A stretch of 64,000 nt of DNA. Origin: Clostridia bacterium. Lineage in GTDB: Bacteria > Bacillota > Clostridia > TANB77 > UBA1234. Positions 18,264-27,291 of the stretch are shown here, in pieces. A program made the translations under genes and the position numbers. The notes below the pieces were generated by a model. It saw nothing but the letters and a program-made list of their open reading frames with translations, had not been told where the DNA came from and made no database searches. The stretch spans positions 1 to 64,000 of the forward strand of contig CAAEBC010000012.1 in NCBI GenBank assembly GCA_900753975.1. Direction: 5' to 3'. Each line of letters begins with the position of its first letter. Within the stretch, counting starts at the first letter, position 1.

Positions 18264-18726
18264 TTTTAAACACCTCCGATAAAGTATTAATATATTTTTC
18301 TCCAATCGGAGTTAAAGTAATAATTCTTTTGTTTATATCGTTACTATCTTTTGTTATAGAAAGTTGAATGTAGTTTTTAGGTAGAAAGTTTTTAATTTTT
18401 TCGCCCCATTCTATTAGGCAAATTCCTTGGTCGTAAAATTCTTCGCCGCCTATTGCTAAAAACTCGTCTTCAAAATCAAATCTATATACATCAAAATGAA
18501 ATAGTTTTAAATCTTTTGTAAGTTGATGTTCGTTTATTATTGTAAAGGTAGGGCTACTAGCTTCGTTTTCTTTTCCATAGTAACCAAGAAGCCCTGAAAC
18601 AAACATCGTTTTTCCGGCACCTAAATCTCCTGATAAAACTATTACATCACCTTTTTTTAGGTAGGGTGCAAGCTTTTTTCCGAAGGCTTTAGTTTCGTCT
18701 ACACTTTTTGAATATAGCTTAATCAT
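18244..18726 (-). CDS. tsaE: tRNA threonylcarbamoyladenosine biosynthesis ATPase TsaE
   Basis: The 160-residue P-loop protein has Walker A LSGDLGAGKTMFVSGLL (near residues 34-42), switch SSPTFTIINEH and the C-terminal LIEWGEKIKNFLP. It is the ATPase that drives the t6A cycle with TsaB and TsaD. It is the first gene of a minus-strand operon tsaE-tsaB-rimI-lon-like, starting opposite feoA. The ATG follows GAAAGGA. Confidence 0.94.
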   Translation of the reverse strand: MIKLYSKSVDETKAFGKKLAPYLKKGDVIVLSGDLGAGKTMFVSGLLGYYGKENEASSPTFTIINEHQLTKDLKLFHFDVYRFDFEDEFLAIGGEEFYDQGICLIEWGEKIKNFLPKNYIQLSITKDSNDINKRIITLTPIGEKYINTLSEVFKNENTCP

Positions 18727-18872
18727 TTTTAAATCCTTTCTTATATTTATTCAAAGTTATTTTATATCAAACGCACTAAAAAGTAAACGAAAAAAAGGAG
18801 AAAAAATGACAGTAACAGAAAAATTTTTTAAGCATATATTGAAGTAGCATACAAAAGAAAGGGGATAAGTAG

Positions 18873-19094
18873 TTGAATTTAAGTGAGCTTGAATTAGGAA
18901 AAAGTGGATATGTTACTAAAATCACTAAGAAATCTAACATCAATCGAAGACTTTTAGATATTGGTATGATACCAGGAACAAAAGTGGAATGTGTTTTGAT
19001 TGGCCCTGCTTCAAATCCTAAGGCTTATATGATAAGAGGTGCCGTTGTCGCTATAAGAAATGAAGATGCGATTGATATAGAGATAAGTTTATAA
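18873..19094 (+). CDS. feoA: Ferrous iron transport protein FeoA
   Basis: The 73-residue SH3-like protein (LGKSGYVTKITKKSNINRRL, LLDIGMIPGTKVECV) is the cytosolic partner of FeoB. It uses a TTG start with AAAGGGGAT upstream. The gene lies 22 bases before feoB, so the two form an operon for ferrous iron uptake under low-oxygen conditions. No Fur box was recognised with confidence upstream. Confidence 0.93.
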   Translation: MNLSELELGKSGYVTKITKKSNINRRLLDIGMIPGTKVECVLIGPASNPKAYMIRGAVVAIRNEDAIDIEISL

Positions 19095-19116
19095 ACTACG
19101 AAAGGAGTTATTTTTT

Positions 19117-20985
19117 ATGCAAGATGAAACAAAAAAAATTGCACTTTTAGGTAATCCTAATGTCGGGAAGAGTACTGTTTTTAATAGCTTGACGGGAATG
19201 AAGCAACATACTGGAAATTGGCCTGGTAAGACGGTTGATTGTAGTATGGGAAGATATGAACATAAAGGCAAAACGTATGATATATATGATTTGCCTGGTA
19301 CATATTCGCTTATTCCTCATTCAAAAGAAGAGGAAGTTGTAAGGGATTTTATTTGTTATGATGAATATGATGCAATTGTTGTTGTTTGTGATGCTGTATG
19401 TTTGGAGAGAAATTTGAATTTAGCTTTGCAAGTAATGAGTGTTTGCAAAAATGTTGTGATTTGCGTAAACCTTATGGATGAAGCCGAAAAAAAGATGATA
19501 AAAATTGATTTGAACGGTATTTCGAAAGAGCTTAATGTTCCAGTAATAGGAATGGTTGCACGAAGCAAGATTGGTTTAGAAGATTTAAAAGATGTTGTTC
19601 AAGAATTAATTAGTAGAAAAAATGTTAAGTATGTAAATGAATTTTGTACTAAAGTATCTGATGAAAATACGACTCAATTTGTAAGGAGAGCTGAAGAGAT
19701 ATGTAGTCGAAATATAACTTTTGAAAAGAGTGATTATAATAAGAAAGATAGAAAAATAGACAAGATTTTGACTAGCAAATTGACTGGAATTCCAATAATG
19801 TTGTTATTACTTGGTTTAGTTTTTTGGATTACTTTAAGTGCTGCAAATTATCCGTCTAGTATGTTATTTGAATTATTTTCTTGGCTTGGTGAAAAAATAA
19901 CAAATTCACTTTCTAAAACGAGTTTGCCGATTTGGTTTATAAGTGCATTGATGGATGGAATTTATCGTGTGCTTACATGGGTTGTGTCTGTAATGCTTCC
20001 ACCTATGGCAATATTTTTCCCTTTGTTTACGATTCTTGAAGACTTAGGGTATTTACCTAGAATTGCATTTAATTTAGACAATACATTTAAGAAGTGTAAG
20101 GCTTGTGGAAAGCAGGCTTTGACAATGTGCATGGGCTTTGGCTGTAATGCTTGTGGTGTGACAGGGTGCAGGATTATTGATTCACCAAGAGAAAGACTTA
20201 TTGCAATTTTGACAAATAATTTTGTGCCGTGCAACGGAAGATTTCCTACTATGATTTCGATAATAAGTATGTTTTTTGTTTTTGGTATGTCTGGAATTAT
20301 AAATTCTATTACTGGTGTGTTACTTTTAATGTTAGTTATACTTATTGGTATAGGAGCAACTTTCTTGTTTTCGAAGATTTTATCTGAAACTATTTTAAAA
20401 GGTGAAGCATCATCTTTTACATTAGAATTGCCACCTTACAGAACTCCAGAGTGGGGAAAGGTTATTGTTAGGTCACTTTTAGATAGGACTCTTTTTGTGC
20501 TTGGAAGAGCTGTAGTTGTTGCAGCACCTGCTGGACTTTTGATTTGGATTTTAGCAAATGTTACAATTTCGGATGTAAGTATTCTTAATTATTGTACAGA
20601 TTTTTTAGATCCTTTTGCAAGGTTAATGGGGTTAGATGGAGTTATATTAATGGCATTTATTTTAGGTTTTCCTGCGAATGAGATTGTTTTTCCGATTATT
20701 TTGATGACTTATATGTCTACGGGAAAACTTATTGAAATGAATAGTATTGTGGAAATGAGAGAGGTGCTAATAGCAAATGGCTGGACTTATGTGACTGCTA
20801 TTTGTACGATGATGTTTTCGCTTATGCATTGGCCGTGTTCTACTACTTGTTTGACTATAAAAAAAGAAACAGGTAGTCTGAAATGGACTGCTGTTTCTGT
20901 AATTTTACCAACTCTTTGTGGAATTTTGGTATGTATGGCTATAAATTTTGTTACTTACTTGTGCTGCCCCAACCACCTGTTCTAA
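19117..20985 (+). CDS. feoB: Ferrous iron transport protein B
   Basis: FeoB is an inner-membrane Fe2+ transporter with an N-terminal GTPase domain. The 622-residue protein has G1 GNPNVGKST (about residues 12-20), G3 DLPGTYSL, and a G4-like NLMDEAEKK; the membrane part holds about eight helices with the conserved cysteine-bearing MCMGFGCNACGV and PCNGRFPT. The C terminus (LCCPNHLF) ends inside the 3' end of the convergent dut gene, giving a 35-base overlap, so the last residues may be non-native. AAAGGAG precedes the ATG. Confidence 0.95.
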   Translation: MQDETKKIALLGNPNVGKSTVFNSLTGMKQHTGNWPGKTVDCSMGRYEHKGKTYDIYDLPGTYSLIPHSKEEEVVRDFICYDEYDAIVVVCDAVCLERNLNLALQVMSVCKNVVICVNLMDEAEKKMIKIDLNGISKELNVPVIGMVARSKIGLEDLKDVVQELISRKNVKYVNEFCTKVSDENTTQFVRRAEEICSRNITFEKSDYNKKDRKIDKILTSKLTGIPIMLLLLGLVFWITLSAANYPSSMLFELFSWLGEKITNSLSKTSLPIWFISALMDGIYRVLTWVVSVMLPPMAIFFPLFTILEDLGYLPRIAFNLDNTFKKCKACGKQALTMCMGFGCNACGVTGCRIIDSPRERLIAILTNNFVPCNGRFPTMISIISMFFVFGMSGIINSITGVLLLMLVILIGIGATFLFSKILSETILKGEASSFTLELPPYRTPEWGKVIVRSLLDRTLFVLGRAVVVAAPAGLLIWILANVTISDVSILNYCTDFLDPFARLMGLDGVILMAFILGFPANEIVFPIILMTYMSTGKLIEMNSIVEMREVLIANGWTYVTAICTMMFSLMHWPCSTTCLTIKKETGSLKWTAVSVILPTLCGILVCMAINFVTYLCCPNHLF

Positions 20986-21460
20986 TACCTGTGGCATTGT
21001 CATCGTCGGTTATTAAAAATTTTTGAAAGAAAGCTTGACCTGCAGCTTCGTGTTTTTTTATTGTGACATCTGTAGGGAAAAGGTTGTAGTATGCAAACAT
21101 TATGTGACCGTCGTTATCTTGGTTTTCGTAATAATCGCTTTCAATTACTCCAATGCTATTTGCAAGAAGTAAGCCTTTTTTCCCTGGATATGAACTTTTT
21201 GTAGCTAGGAATAACGCTTCATCTTCGTTAAAGTATGCTTTTAATCCTGTTTTTACAAGTGTTGGTTTAAATGTTTCGTATTCGTGATCACCCTTTAAAA
21301 ATTTACCAACGTTTGTAAAAACGGTTTTCCAAATTGATGGAATTATTGTATCTTCTGCTGCTTCTAAATCGTAGGCAACAGAAGATTTTGTTTTTCTTAT
21401 AGGTAGTGTTATATCACTATTTTCAAATCCTTTGCAAACTTCGAAACCTCTATTTCTCAT
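20951..21460 (-). CDS. dut: dUTP diphosphatase
   Basis: This enzyme hydrolyses dUTP to dUMP, keeping uracil out of DNA. The 169-residue protein carries the five trimeric dUTPase motifs: AYDLEAAED (motif 1), the motif 3 region SIGVIESDYYEN, a motif 4-like AAGQAFFQKFLI, and the C-terminal glycine-rich RTGGWGSTSK (motif 5). It resembles the longer dUTPases of clostridia and their phages. GGAGG precedes the ATG. It converges on and overlaps feoB by 35 bases, and its upstream region holds long hairpin A. Confidence 0.9.
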   Translation of the reverse strand: MRNRGFEVCKGFENSDITLPIRKTKSSVAYDLEAAEDTIIPSIWKTVFTNVGKFLKGDHEYETFKPTLVKTGLKAYFNEDEALFLATKSSYPGKKGLLLANSIGVIESDYYENQDNDGHIMFAYYNLFPTDVTIKKHEAAGQAFFQKFLITDDDNATGIRTGGWGSTSK

Positions 21461-21495
21461 GTTTTTGAACCTCCTTATTATTTTTATTGTGGGAT

Positions 21496-21646
21496 TTCAG
21501 TTCAAACTTGAATTAGTTGTAAGGTATGATAATACTTTTAGTAGCAATTTTTGTCAAGGTGGAGATGGCGCCAGCCATACTACCTTGACAAACCTTGCGG
21601 ATAAAAGTTTTATCATACCTTACAACTAATTCAAGTTTGAACTGAA
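21496..21646 (-). repeat. Long hairpin element A (core-conserved, arm-variable family)
   Basis: A 151-base inverted repeat. The outer arms start TTCAGTTCAAACTTGAATTA at 21496 and return as TAATTCAAGTTTGAACTGAA ending at 21646. Read on the minus strand, the centre matches elements B and C: GATAAAACTTTTATCCGC, then TTTGTCAAGGT, an apical stem ATGGC/GCCAT with loop TGGC, CTCC, ACCTTGACAAA, and finally TAAAAGTATTATC. It lies between the divergent dut and rsmC-like genes. No gene is present in 21461-21782. Confidence 0.85.
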
Positions 21647-21782
21647 GTAGATATTTAACAAATTTAGTATAAGTGATTTAATGGGGCTTTACAAGTTAAA
21701 TTTTTTTAGAGGTTTATGTTGATTATTTTCTTATATTTTTGTAATATATAGAGGTATAAAATGTACGAAAAGAGGTATTGAT

Positions 21783-22391
21783 ATGGATCATTATTATTCA
21801 GCAAATCCAGAATCTGAATCTAATGAAAGAGAAATTAAATATGAGTTAAAGGATAGGACTTTTAAGTTTATAAGTGATAATGGCGTTTTTTCAAAGGAGC
21901 ATGTGGATTTTGCTACTGATTTTATGCTTAGGACTATTATTGATGATGAACTAGAGGGAAGTGTGCTTGATATGGGATGCGGTTATGGGGTTATAGGGAT
22001 TACTGTTTCAAGTTTGTCTTCTAAGGTTTCTAGTGTCACATTGTGTGATATAAATAATAGAGCGATTGATCTTGCTACTAGAAATGCTGAAAGAAATAGG
22101 GTGGTGAATGCTAAGATTTTTGCTTCTGATGGTTTTGCAAATGTAGAGGGACGTTTTGATATTATAATTACAAATCCACCAATTAGAGCCGGCAAAGCTG
22201 TTATATATAAGATGTATGAGGATGCAAAGGAGTATTTGAATGATGGTGGAAGATTTTATTTGGTTATAAATAAAAAGCATGGTGCTCCAAGTACGATAAA
22301 TTATTTAAATGAATTATATAGTGAGGTAGAGGTACTTGATAAAAAGGCTGGGTTTAATGTGATTAGATGCAAAAAAAATAAAAATATTTAA
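21783..22391 (+). CDS. RsmC-like class I SAM methyltransferase
   Basis: The 202-residue protein has the SAM-binding motif VLDMGCGYGVIGI (near residues 60-72), a motif II acidic CDINNRAID and the catalytic NPPIRAGK (near 130-137). NPP followed by IRAGK is typical of small RsmC-family methyltransferases, which methylate a guanine N2 in rRNA. Family members of this length in Firmicutes are annotated as 16S rRNA methyltransferases, but the exact base is not established from sequence. It stands alone with GAAAAGAGG upstream. Confidence 0.88.
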   Translation: MDHYYSANPESESNEREIKYELKDRTFKFISDNGVFSKEHVDFATDFMLRTIIDDELEGSVLDMGCGYGVIGITVSSLSSKVSSVTLCDINNRAIDLATRNAERNRVVNAKIFASDGFANVEGRFDIIITNPPIRAGKAVIYKMYEDAKEYLNDGGRFYLVINKKHGAPSTINYLNELYSEVEVLDKKAGFNVIRCKKNKNI

Positions 22392-22399
22392 AAATTTTC

Positions 22400-22428
22400 T
22401 TGACATGGCATATAACTCTTGTTATAAT
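22400..22428 (+). promoter_or_regulatory. Promoter of tRNA-Gly
   Basis: Consensus TTGACA (22400-22405) and TATAAT (22423-22428) lie 17 bases apart, 20 bases ahead of the tRNA. Confidence 0.88.
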
Positions 22429-22448
22429 CAATATTGTTCTTAAGAAAT

Positions 22449-22522
<74 letters not shown>

Positions 22523-22586
22523 ATAATAATTTTCGTTGAACTTTTTGAAAGTTAATGAGAATTAGATGAGAATTATATCACAAATT

Positions 22587-22617
22587 ATAAGTCGATTTGA
22601 ATCGGCTTATTTTTTTT
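22587..22617 (+). terminator. Terminator of tRNA-Gly
   Basis: ATAAGTCGAT pairs with ATCGGCTTAT around TTGA and is followed by eight T. Confidence 0.8.
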
Positions 22618-22640
22618 ACTTTTTGAAATTATGTGGGATT

Positions 22641-22695
22641 GGGCTCTTTGTCAATAGTTGATGCAGAGCAATTTTCAGGTTACTCCACCCCAACT
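22641..22695. repeat. Short palindromic repeat, copy 2 (IS-end-like)
   Basis: It begins GGGCTCTTTGTCAAT exactly as copy 1 at 256, but the following core (CAGAGCAATTTTCAGGTTAC and onward) is the reverse complement of the copy 1 core. Like copy 1 it lies about 100 bases downstream of a tRNA gene. Confidence 0.6.
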
Positions 22696-22796
22696 AAAAT
22701 TATAGAACCTTATTTACAATTGTTATGATTACTGAATTTTCGTCAGAAGAACAAAATAAGGTTACAATGTTTTTAATAAATTCTATAAAGTGGTGA

Positions 22797-22824
22797 TTGA
22801 CAACGCAAACACAAGTTCTATAAT
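22797..22824 (+). promoter_or_regulatory. dinD promoter with overlapping LexA-type box
   Basis: TTGACA (22797-22802) and TATAAT (22819-22824) have a 16-base spacer. Between them lies CAAACACAAGTTCT (22806-22819). Its reverse complement fits AGAAC-N4-RTTTG, the same pattern found in the lexA promoter. SOS control of dinD is therefore likely. Confidence 0.65.
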
Positions 22825-22846
22825 TTGAATGGAAGGTGTGATAATT

Positions 22847-23677
22847 TTGAATAAAAAAATTAATAATAAAACTTTTGAAAGTATAAAACATATTGATGAA
22901 AATGGTATTGAATTTTGGTATGCAAGAGAACTTATGAAAGTTTTAGAGTATTCAAAGTGGGAAAATTTTAGAAAAGTAATAGATAAGGCAATGATTGCAT
23001 GTGAAAACAGTGGATTTTCAATAAAAGATTGTTTTCCCGACGTCAGGAAGTCAATAATTTCTGGAAAAGGAAAAGAGGATTTTATTGAAGATTACAGATT
23101 AAATCGATATGCTTGTTATCTAATAGCACAAAATGGCGATACTAGAAAAAAGGTTATTTCTCTTGCACAAACATATTTTGCGGTGCAAACAAGAAAAATG
23201 GAGATTAATGAAAAAGAATATGGATTACTTAGTGAAGATGAAAAAAGATTTTATCAAAGAAATTTGACTAAAAAAGGAAACTATTCTTTAAATCAGGTTG
23301 CCAAGAATGCAGGAGTGAAGAACTTTGATAAGTTTCATAATGCTGGTTATAAAGGCTTATACAATGGTGAAACAGCTGATGCTATTGCTAAAAGAAAAGG
23401 TTTGAGATATAGAGAAGAAATTTTGGATAATATGGGAAGTGACGAATTAATTGTAAATCTGTTTAGAATATCACAAGCTGAACAAAAACTCAGAAAAGAT
23501 AGAATACAAGGCGAAAATGAAGCAAATATGACTCATTATGAAGTTGGTAAAAAAGTTAGAAATGCAATTGCTGATATTGGCGGAACAATGCCGGAAGATT
23601 TACCAACACCAAGAAAGAGCTTGAAACAATTGGAAAAAGAAAGTAAAAAAGAGTTAAAAAATAAAGATAAAAACTGA
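22847..23677 (+). CDS. dinD: DNA damage-inducible protein D (DinD)
   Basis: About 276 residues match DinD: EFWYARELMKVLEYSKWENF, ACENSGFSIKDCF, DYRLNRYACYLIAQNGD and AQTYFAVQTRKMEI are the conserved BRO-N-like half, followed by a charged C-terminal half. In E. coli DinD is SOS-induced and inhibits RecA strand exchange. A TTG start at 22847 is preferred because GGAAGGTG lies upstream; an ATG at 22829 and GTG at 22838 are also in frame but sit within or before this ribosome site. Its promoter carries a LexA-like box. Confidence 0.88.
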   Translation: MNKKINNKTFESIKHIDENGIEFWYARELMKVLEYSKWENFRKVIDKAMIACENSGFSIKDCFPDVRKSIISGKGKEDFIEDYRLNRYACYLIAQNGDTRKKVISLAQTYFAVQTRKMEINEKEYGLLSEDEKRFYQRNLTKKGNYSLNQVAKNAGVKNFDKFHNAGYKGLYNGETADAIAKRKGLRYREEILDNMGSDELIVNLFRISQAEQKLRKDRIQGENEANMTHYEVGKKVRNAIADIGGTMPEDLPTPRKSLKQLEKESKKELKNKDKN

Positions 23678-23924
23678 GTGAAATAAAAAATGAGAAGAAA
23701 TATAATTGATATTCAAGAGCAAGATTTCTAAGCATTATTTTTGTATACCTGTTTAGAAATCGCTTCAAATTTTAATGCTAAGTATTATACTGGGTACTTT
23801 TTATTACCACAAATTGATATGGTTAAGTAAAATGACTTTGCACTTGCCAAAAAGCTAAATTACGGTAGCATTGAAATGAATACGTAATTGTTATATTGTG
23901 TAAGTAAAGTCAAGATATTATTAC

Positions 23925-23960
23925 AAAAAAGCAATCCGTATTTCTCGGATTGCTTTTTTA
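23925..23960. terminator. Bidirectional terminator before the VirD4-like gene end
   Basis: AAAAAAGCAATCCG pairs with CGGATTGCTTTTTT around a seven-base loop. It can serve the minus-strand gene ending at 23976 and anything from the plus strand. In the rest of 23678-23975 I see only a hairpin TTTCTAA/TTAGAAA near 23724-23760 and no gene. Confidence 0.88.
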
Positions 23961-23975
23961 ATTATTTGATTTAGA

Positions 23976-26540
23976 TTATTTTTTAATATCTACTACAATT
24001 CCATCACTATTTTTTGAAGTATCAAATACTGAACTGTCACCATTTTGTGATGAAGTGTTAGTCTTTTTATATGTCTCATAAGGTGTGATTATTGAAAAAT
24101 CATTTACACCGTCATTGTTAGCATCTACATATATGTCACCGTTTTTGTTGTTTAATATTGTAGCTTTTGTGTTAACGTAGTTATTATCAGTAAAAGTAGG
24201 GAATGTTCCTTTATATTCATCTCCTGTGAAGAATGCACTTGTATCTTCTGTTGGCTTATTTGCACTTCCATGACCAAATATTTCAAAGTTGTAGCTTGCA
24301 AATTTATGTTTCTCAAGGTGTTTCTTATTAATAAAGTCTGTTGCACCTCTACCAACAATATTCTTTCCAGATGCACTCTTTGTTTTGTAAATACATTTTT
24401 TAAAGCCCATGTTAACAAACTTAACAGCTTTGTAGTTTGCAGGATAATCCTTTGATCCTTTCATATATGATTGCGTTAACTTGTCGGCACCTTCTTGAGT
24501 CTTCGAATCTGCAAGTACTTTGTCGTACTTCCATTTTTTCTTTGTACCCATTTCTTTTTGCCAATATTCTGCTTCTTCCCAAGTCATATCACCAAATACG
24601 ATTCTTGTTTTTGAGTTTGTGATAATAACGTCTTTAAAGTAGGCAAGAGATGAAGTTTTTGTTAATTGTGATAAGTTCTGTACTGTAATTAATGTACCAC
24701 AACGATATTTTCTAAATAGAGTAAAGAATGCTTCTGTATCTTTTGTAATGTAAAGTGGAAACTCATCTATGTAAATAAAGTGTGGTGTTCTTGAATCTTC
24801 TGTGCCAGGTCTTCTTAAAACTGCATCTTTTAATGACAAGATTACGAACATACCAAAAGCTTTTTGGTGAAGTTCTCCAAGATCACCTTGACGTGTACAT
24901 GCTGTAATAATTTGGCCTTCTTCTAATGCTTTATCTAAGTTGATGTTATTGTTCTTACTACATAAAACTCTCTTGATACCTGGGTTTCTTAAGAAGTTAT
25001 CTAGCTGTGTGATGGCACCATAAACGAATTTTTCTGTTTCTTTTCTACCACTACCATAAGTAGAGGCAATTTCATAACCGTGTATATTAACTGGTGGTTT
25101 ATAGAAGTTTTTCTCGAAGTATCCGATAAGCGATTTATAGTCATTTGCTAATTGTTCATCTTTCTTTAATACTTCTGTCATTTCTTCTGCTAAGTCAAAG
25201 TTATTTAAAATATCTAGCATATCTTCAAGTGATGGTAGCTCTCCACCATGCATTCTAGGATATACAAGTTTTAAAAGAATTGCTAAGTTTTCAAAAGCTT
25301 GTTGCGTAACATTTGCAAAGAATACGTTGTTACTACTAGCATTTTCCGATTCATACATACCTTTTAAAACTACAGAAATGATACTTGCAATTTTTGCCGG
25401 GTCTGTACCGATGAATGGGTTAATACCAAGTGAATTTGGATCCATAGGGTCGATAACATTTACATCGACATCATAAGCTTTTGCAACATTTTGAACTCTA
25501 GATATACAAGCGTTGTCTGGAGCAACAAGTGTAAGACCAACACCTCTGTAGTATAGTTTTCCTGTTTCTGGGTCTTCGTATTTAAGCATGTCTTTTACGT
25601 AGTTTTTGTATTCTTTTTTTCTTGAATCTTTTGGAACCAAGAAAGAAAGATTAAAGTTTCTGTTAAGGTAATCATTGCTATAAGGTACTTCAAGAGTTGC
25701 CATTCCAGCTTGTAAAGCATTATAACCTAATTTTTTACTTAACTCTCTGAAGAAATATTTCTTTTCAATATCACCTGCACACATTGGTTCAACGATAGTT
25801 GCTGTTTTACCAGTGCCTGTAGCACCTTCAACGAATGTTGCTTCGAAACGAACTTTTTCTGGTATAACTGCAGGTTTACCCGTCTTATCATCTATACATA
25901 TCTTAGCATCGCATTTAAATGCTGATGGGATAGATGAAGCTTTTTTTGATTTTGAAGATTCAAGTTTAATACCTTTATAATCTTCAAAAGATTCAATCCA
26001 GTCGATATCACCATCTAAAATGTTTCCAACATAATAATCAACTACTCCTCTAATTGAAAGGGCAGGGAATAGAAGTGAAAGAGATGAAAATGCTGGTCCT
26101 ATTAGTTCTGGTAATTTAGTTGCTACAATTTTAAAGCTACTAAAGTGCATACAGATGAACCATAATAATTCATTTATCCATTGGGCTGCCATCGAGAAGA
26201 TGATTATATATCCACATATTGAGTAAAAAACGAAAAACTTCATTGGATGAGTAATCGTCGTATTAAGAGGTGAGCCACACGTTATGGCATATCCTGCTAC
26301 TATACATAGATATACAAGTCCATATTGAATTGGAGTCCAATAATTTACTAATTGTCCTGTGAATAGGAGTGATATTATTTCACAGCTCCTATCTACAGAA
26401 AAATATATAATCAAAAGCCCAAAGATGTATGAAAAAAATGTGTTTGTATTAATTTTTAATGGTTTCAAAATTAAATATTCTAGTGGGTCAAGTAGTTTAT
26501 CTACTACCCAAAGTAATTTATCTTTTACAAAACTAAACAT
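23976..26540 (-). CDS. VirD4/TraG-like type IV coupling ATPase, orphan
   Basis: The 854-residue protein has about four membrane helices in the first 165 residues, then Walker A GATGTGKT (239-246) and Walker B FIYIDEFPLY, with TACTRQGDLGELHQKAFGMF and LITVQNLSQL typical of TraG/VirD4 coupling proteins that feed DNA or protein to a type IV secretion channel. The C terminus contains the calcium-loop-like DANNDGVNDF. The start at 26540 follows GGGAGG; an upstream in-frame start adds 23 residues. There is no relaxase, VirB4 or other conjugation gene nearby, and neighbours are housekeeping genes, so a non-conjugative role or a distant partner is likely. Confidence 0.82.
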   Translation of the reverse strand: MFSFVKDKLLWVVDKLLDPLEYLILKPLKINTNTFFSYIFGLLIIYFSVDRSCEIISLLFTGQLVNYWTPIQYGLVYLCIVAGYAITCGSPLNTTITHPMKFFVFYSICGYIIIFSMAAQWINELLWFICMHFSSFKIVATKLPELIGPAFSSLSLLFPALSIRGVVDYYVGNILDGDIDWIESFEDYKGIKLESSKSKKASSIPSAFKCDAKICIDDKTGKPAVIPEKVRFEATFVEGATGTGKTATIVEPMCAGDIEKKYFFRELSKKLGYNALQAGMATLEVPYSNDYLNRNFNLSFLVPKDSRKKEYKNYVKDMLKYEDPETGKLYYRGVGLTLVAPDNACISRVQNVAKAYDVDVNVIDPMDPNSLGINPFIGTDPAKIASIISVVLKGMYESENASSNNVFFANVTQQAFENLAILLKLVYPRMHGGELPSLEDMLDILNNFDLAEEMTEVLKKDEQLANDYKSLIGYFEKNFYKPPVNIHGYEIASTYGSGRKETEKFVYGAITQLDNFLRNPGIKRVLCSKNNNINLDKALEEGQIITACTRQGDLGELHQKAFGMFVILSLKDAVLRRPGTEDSRTPHFIYIDEFPLYITKDTEAFFTLFRKYRCGTLITVQNLSQLTKTSSLAYFKDVIITNSKTRIVFGDMTWEEAEYWQKEMGTKKKWKYDKVLADSKTQEGADKLTQSYMKGSKDYPANYKAVKFVNMGFKKCIYKTKSASGKNIVGRGATDFINKKHLEKHKFASYNFEIFGHGSANKPTEDTSAFFTGDEYKGTFPTFTDNNYVNTKATILNNKNGDIYVDANNDGVNDFSIITPYETYKKTNTSSQNGDSSVFDTSKNSDGIVVDIKK

Positions 26541-26646
26541 TATAAACCTCCCATGTTTATTGACAAAACGTACCATGTATATTATCCTATATTTTGAGCA
26601 AAATTTCAAGATGTTTTAGGCAATTTACAAAAATATTTATGTTAAT

Positions 26647-26675
26647 TTGAATTTTTTTGAAAAAAGAATTATAAT
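26647..26675 (+). promoter_or_regulatory. Promoter of pth
   Basis: TTGAAT (26647-26652) and TATAAT (26670-26675) with a 17-base spacer, divergent from the VirD4-like gene. Confidence 0.7.
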
Positions 26676-26717
26676 ACGTGATGTATTACTTTAGTAAAAG
26701 CATTGGGAGGTATTAAA

Positions 26718-27282
26718 ATGTATATAGTTGCAGGCCTTCGGTAATCCTGGAAAAGAATACGAAAACACGAGGCATAATGCAGGGTTTATCACTATAGAAA
26801 AGTTAGCAAATAAATTAAATATAGACATGAATAAAAATAAGTTTGATGCTATAATTGGTGAGGGAAGAATAGGCACGGAGAAGATTTTTCTTGTTAAACC
26901 TCAAACTTATATGAATCTTAGTGGAAATAGCATAAAACAAATTTTGGATTTTTATAAATTAGATTCGGAAGATTTGATAGTTATTTATGATGATATAGAT
27001 ATTGAATTAGGCAAAATACGAATAAAAAAAGATGGTGGACCTGGTACACACAATGGTATGAGAAATATAGTTAGTATGATTTCTAGCGAAAATTTTAAAA
27101 GGGTGAGAGTTGGTACGGGTAAGCCGAAACCGGGTATGAGCTTAGCAGATTATGTACTTATGAGATTTACGAAAGAAGAAGAGGAGCTTATAAACAAAGC
27201 TACTACTAATGCTGCAGATGCTACTTTAAAAATTATAAATGTTGGTATAGCAAATGCAATGAACGAATTTAATGGGTTATAA
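26718..27282 (+). CDS. pth: Peptidyl-tRNA hydrolase, apparent one-base frameshift near the start
   Basis: Pth frees tRNA from abortive peptidyl-tRNA and is normally essential. GGGAGG (26705-26710) leads to an ATG at 26718 that reads MYIVAGL, the expected N terminus, but then hits a stop. Dropping one base of CTTCGGTAAT near 26738 restores GLGNPGKEYENTRHNAGF, so there seems to be one extra base (probably the C). The downstream frame is intact to 27282, with the conserved TYMNLSGNSI and DDIDIELGKIRIKKDGGPGTHNG. A TTG at 26728 could start a shorter 184-residue product that keeps the catalytic Asn and His but lacks the first strand. It is either a sequencing or assembly error or a real lesion. 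Confidence 0.85.
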
Positions 27283-27291
27283 GGTGAAAAT

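Noticed and set aside
23690..23731. Thirteen-codon frame after dinD
   Set aside because: No ribosome site and no similarity; it overlaps a hairpin arm.
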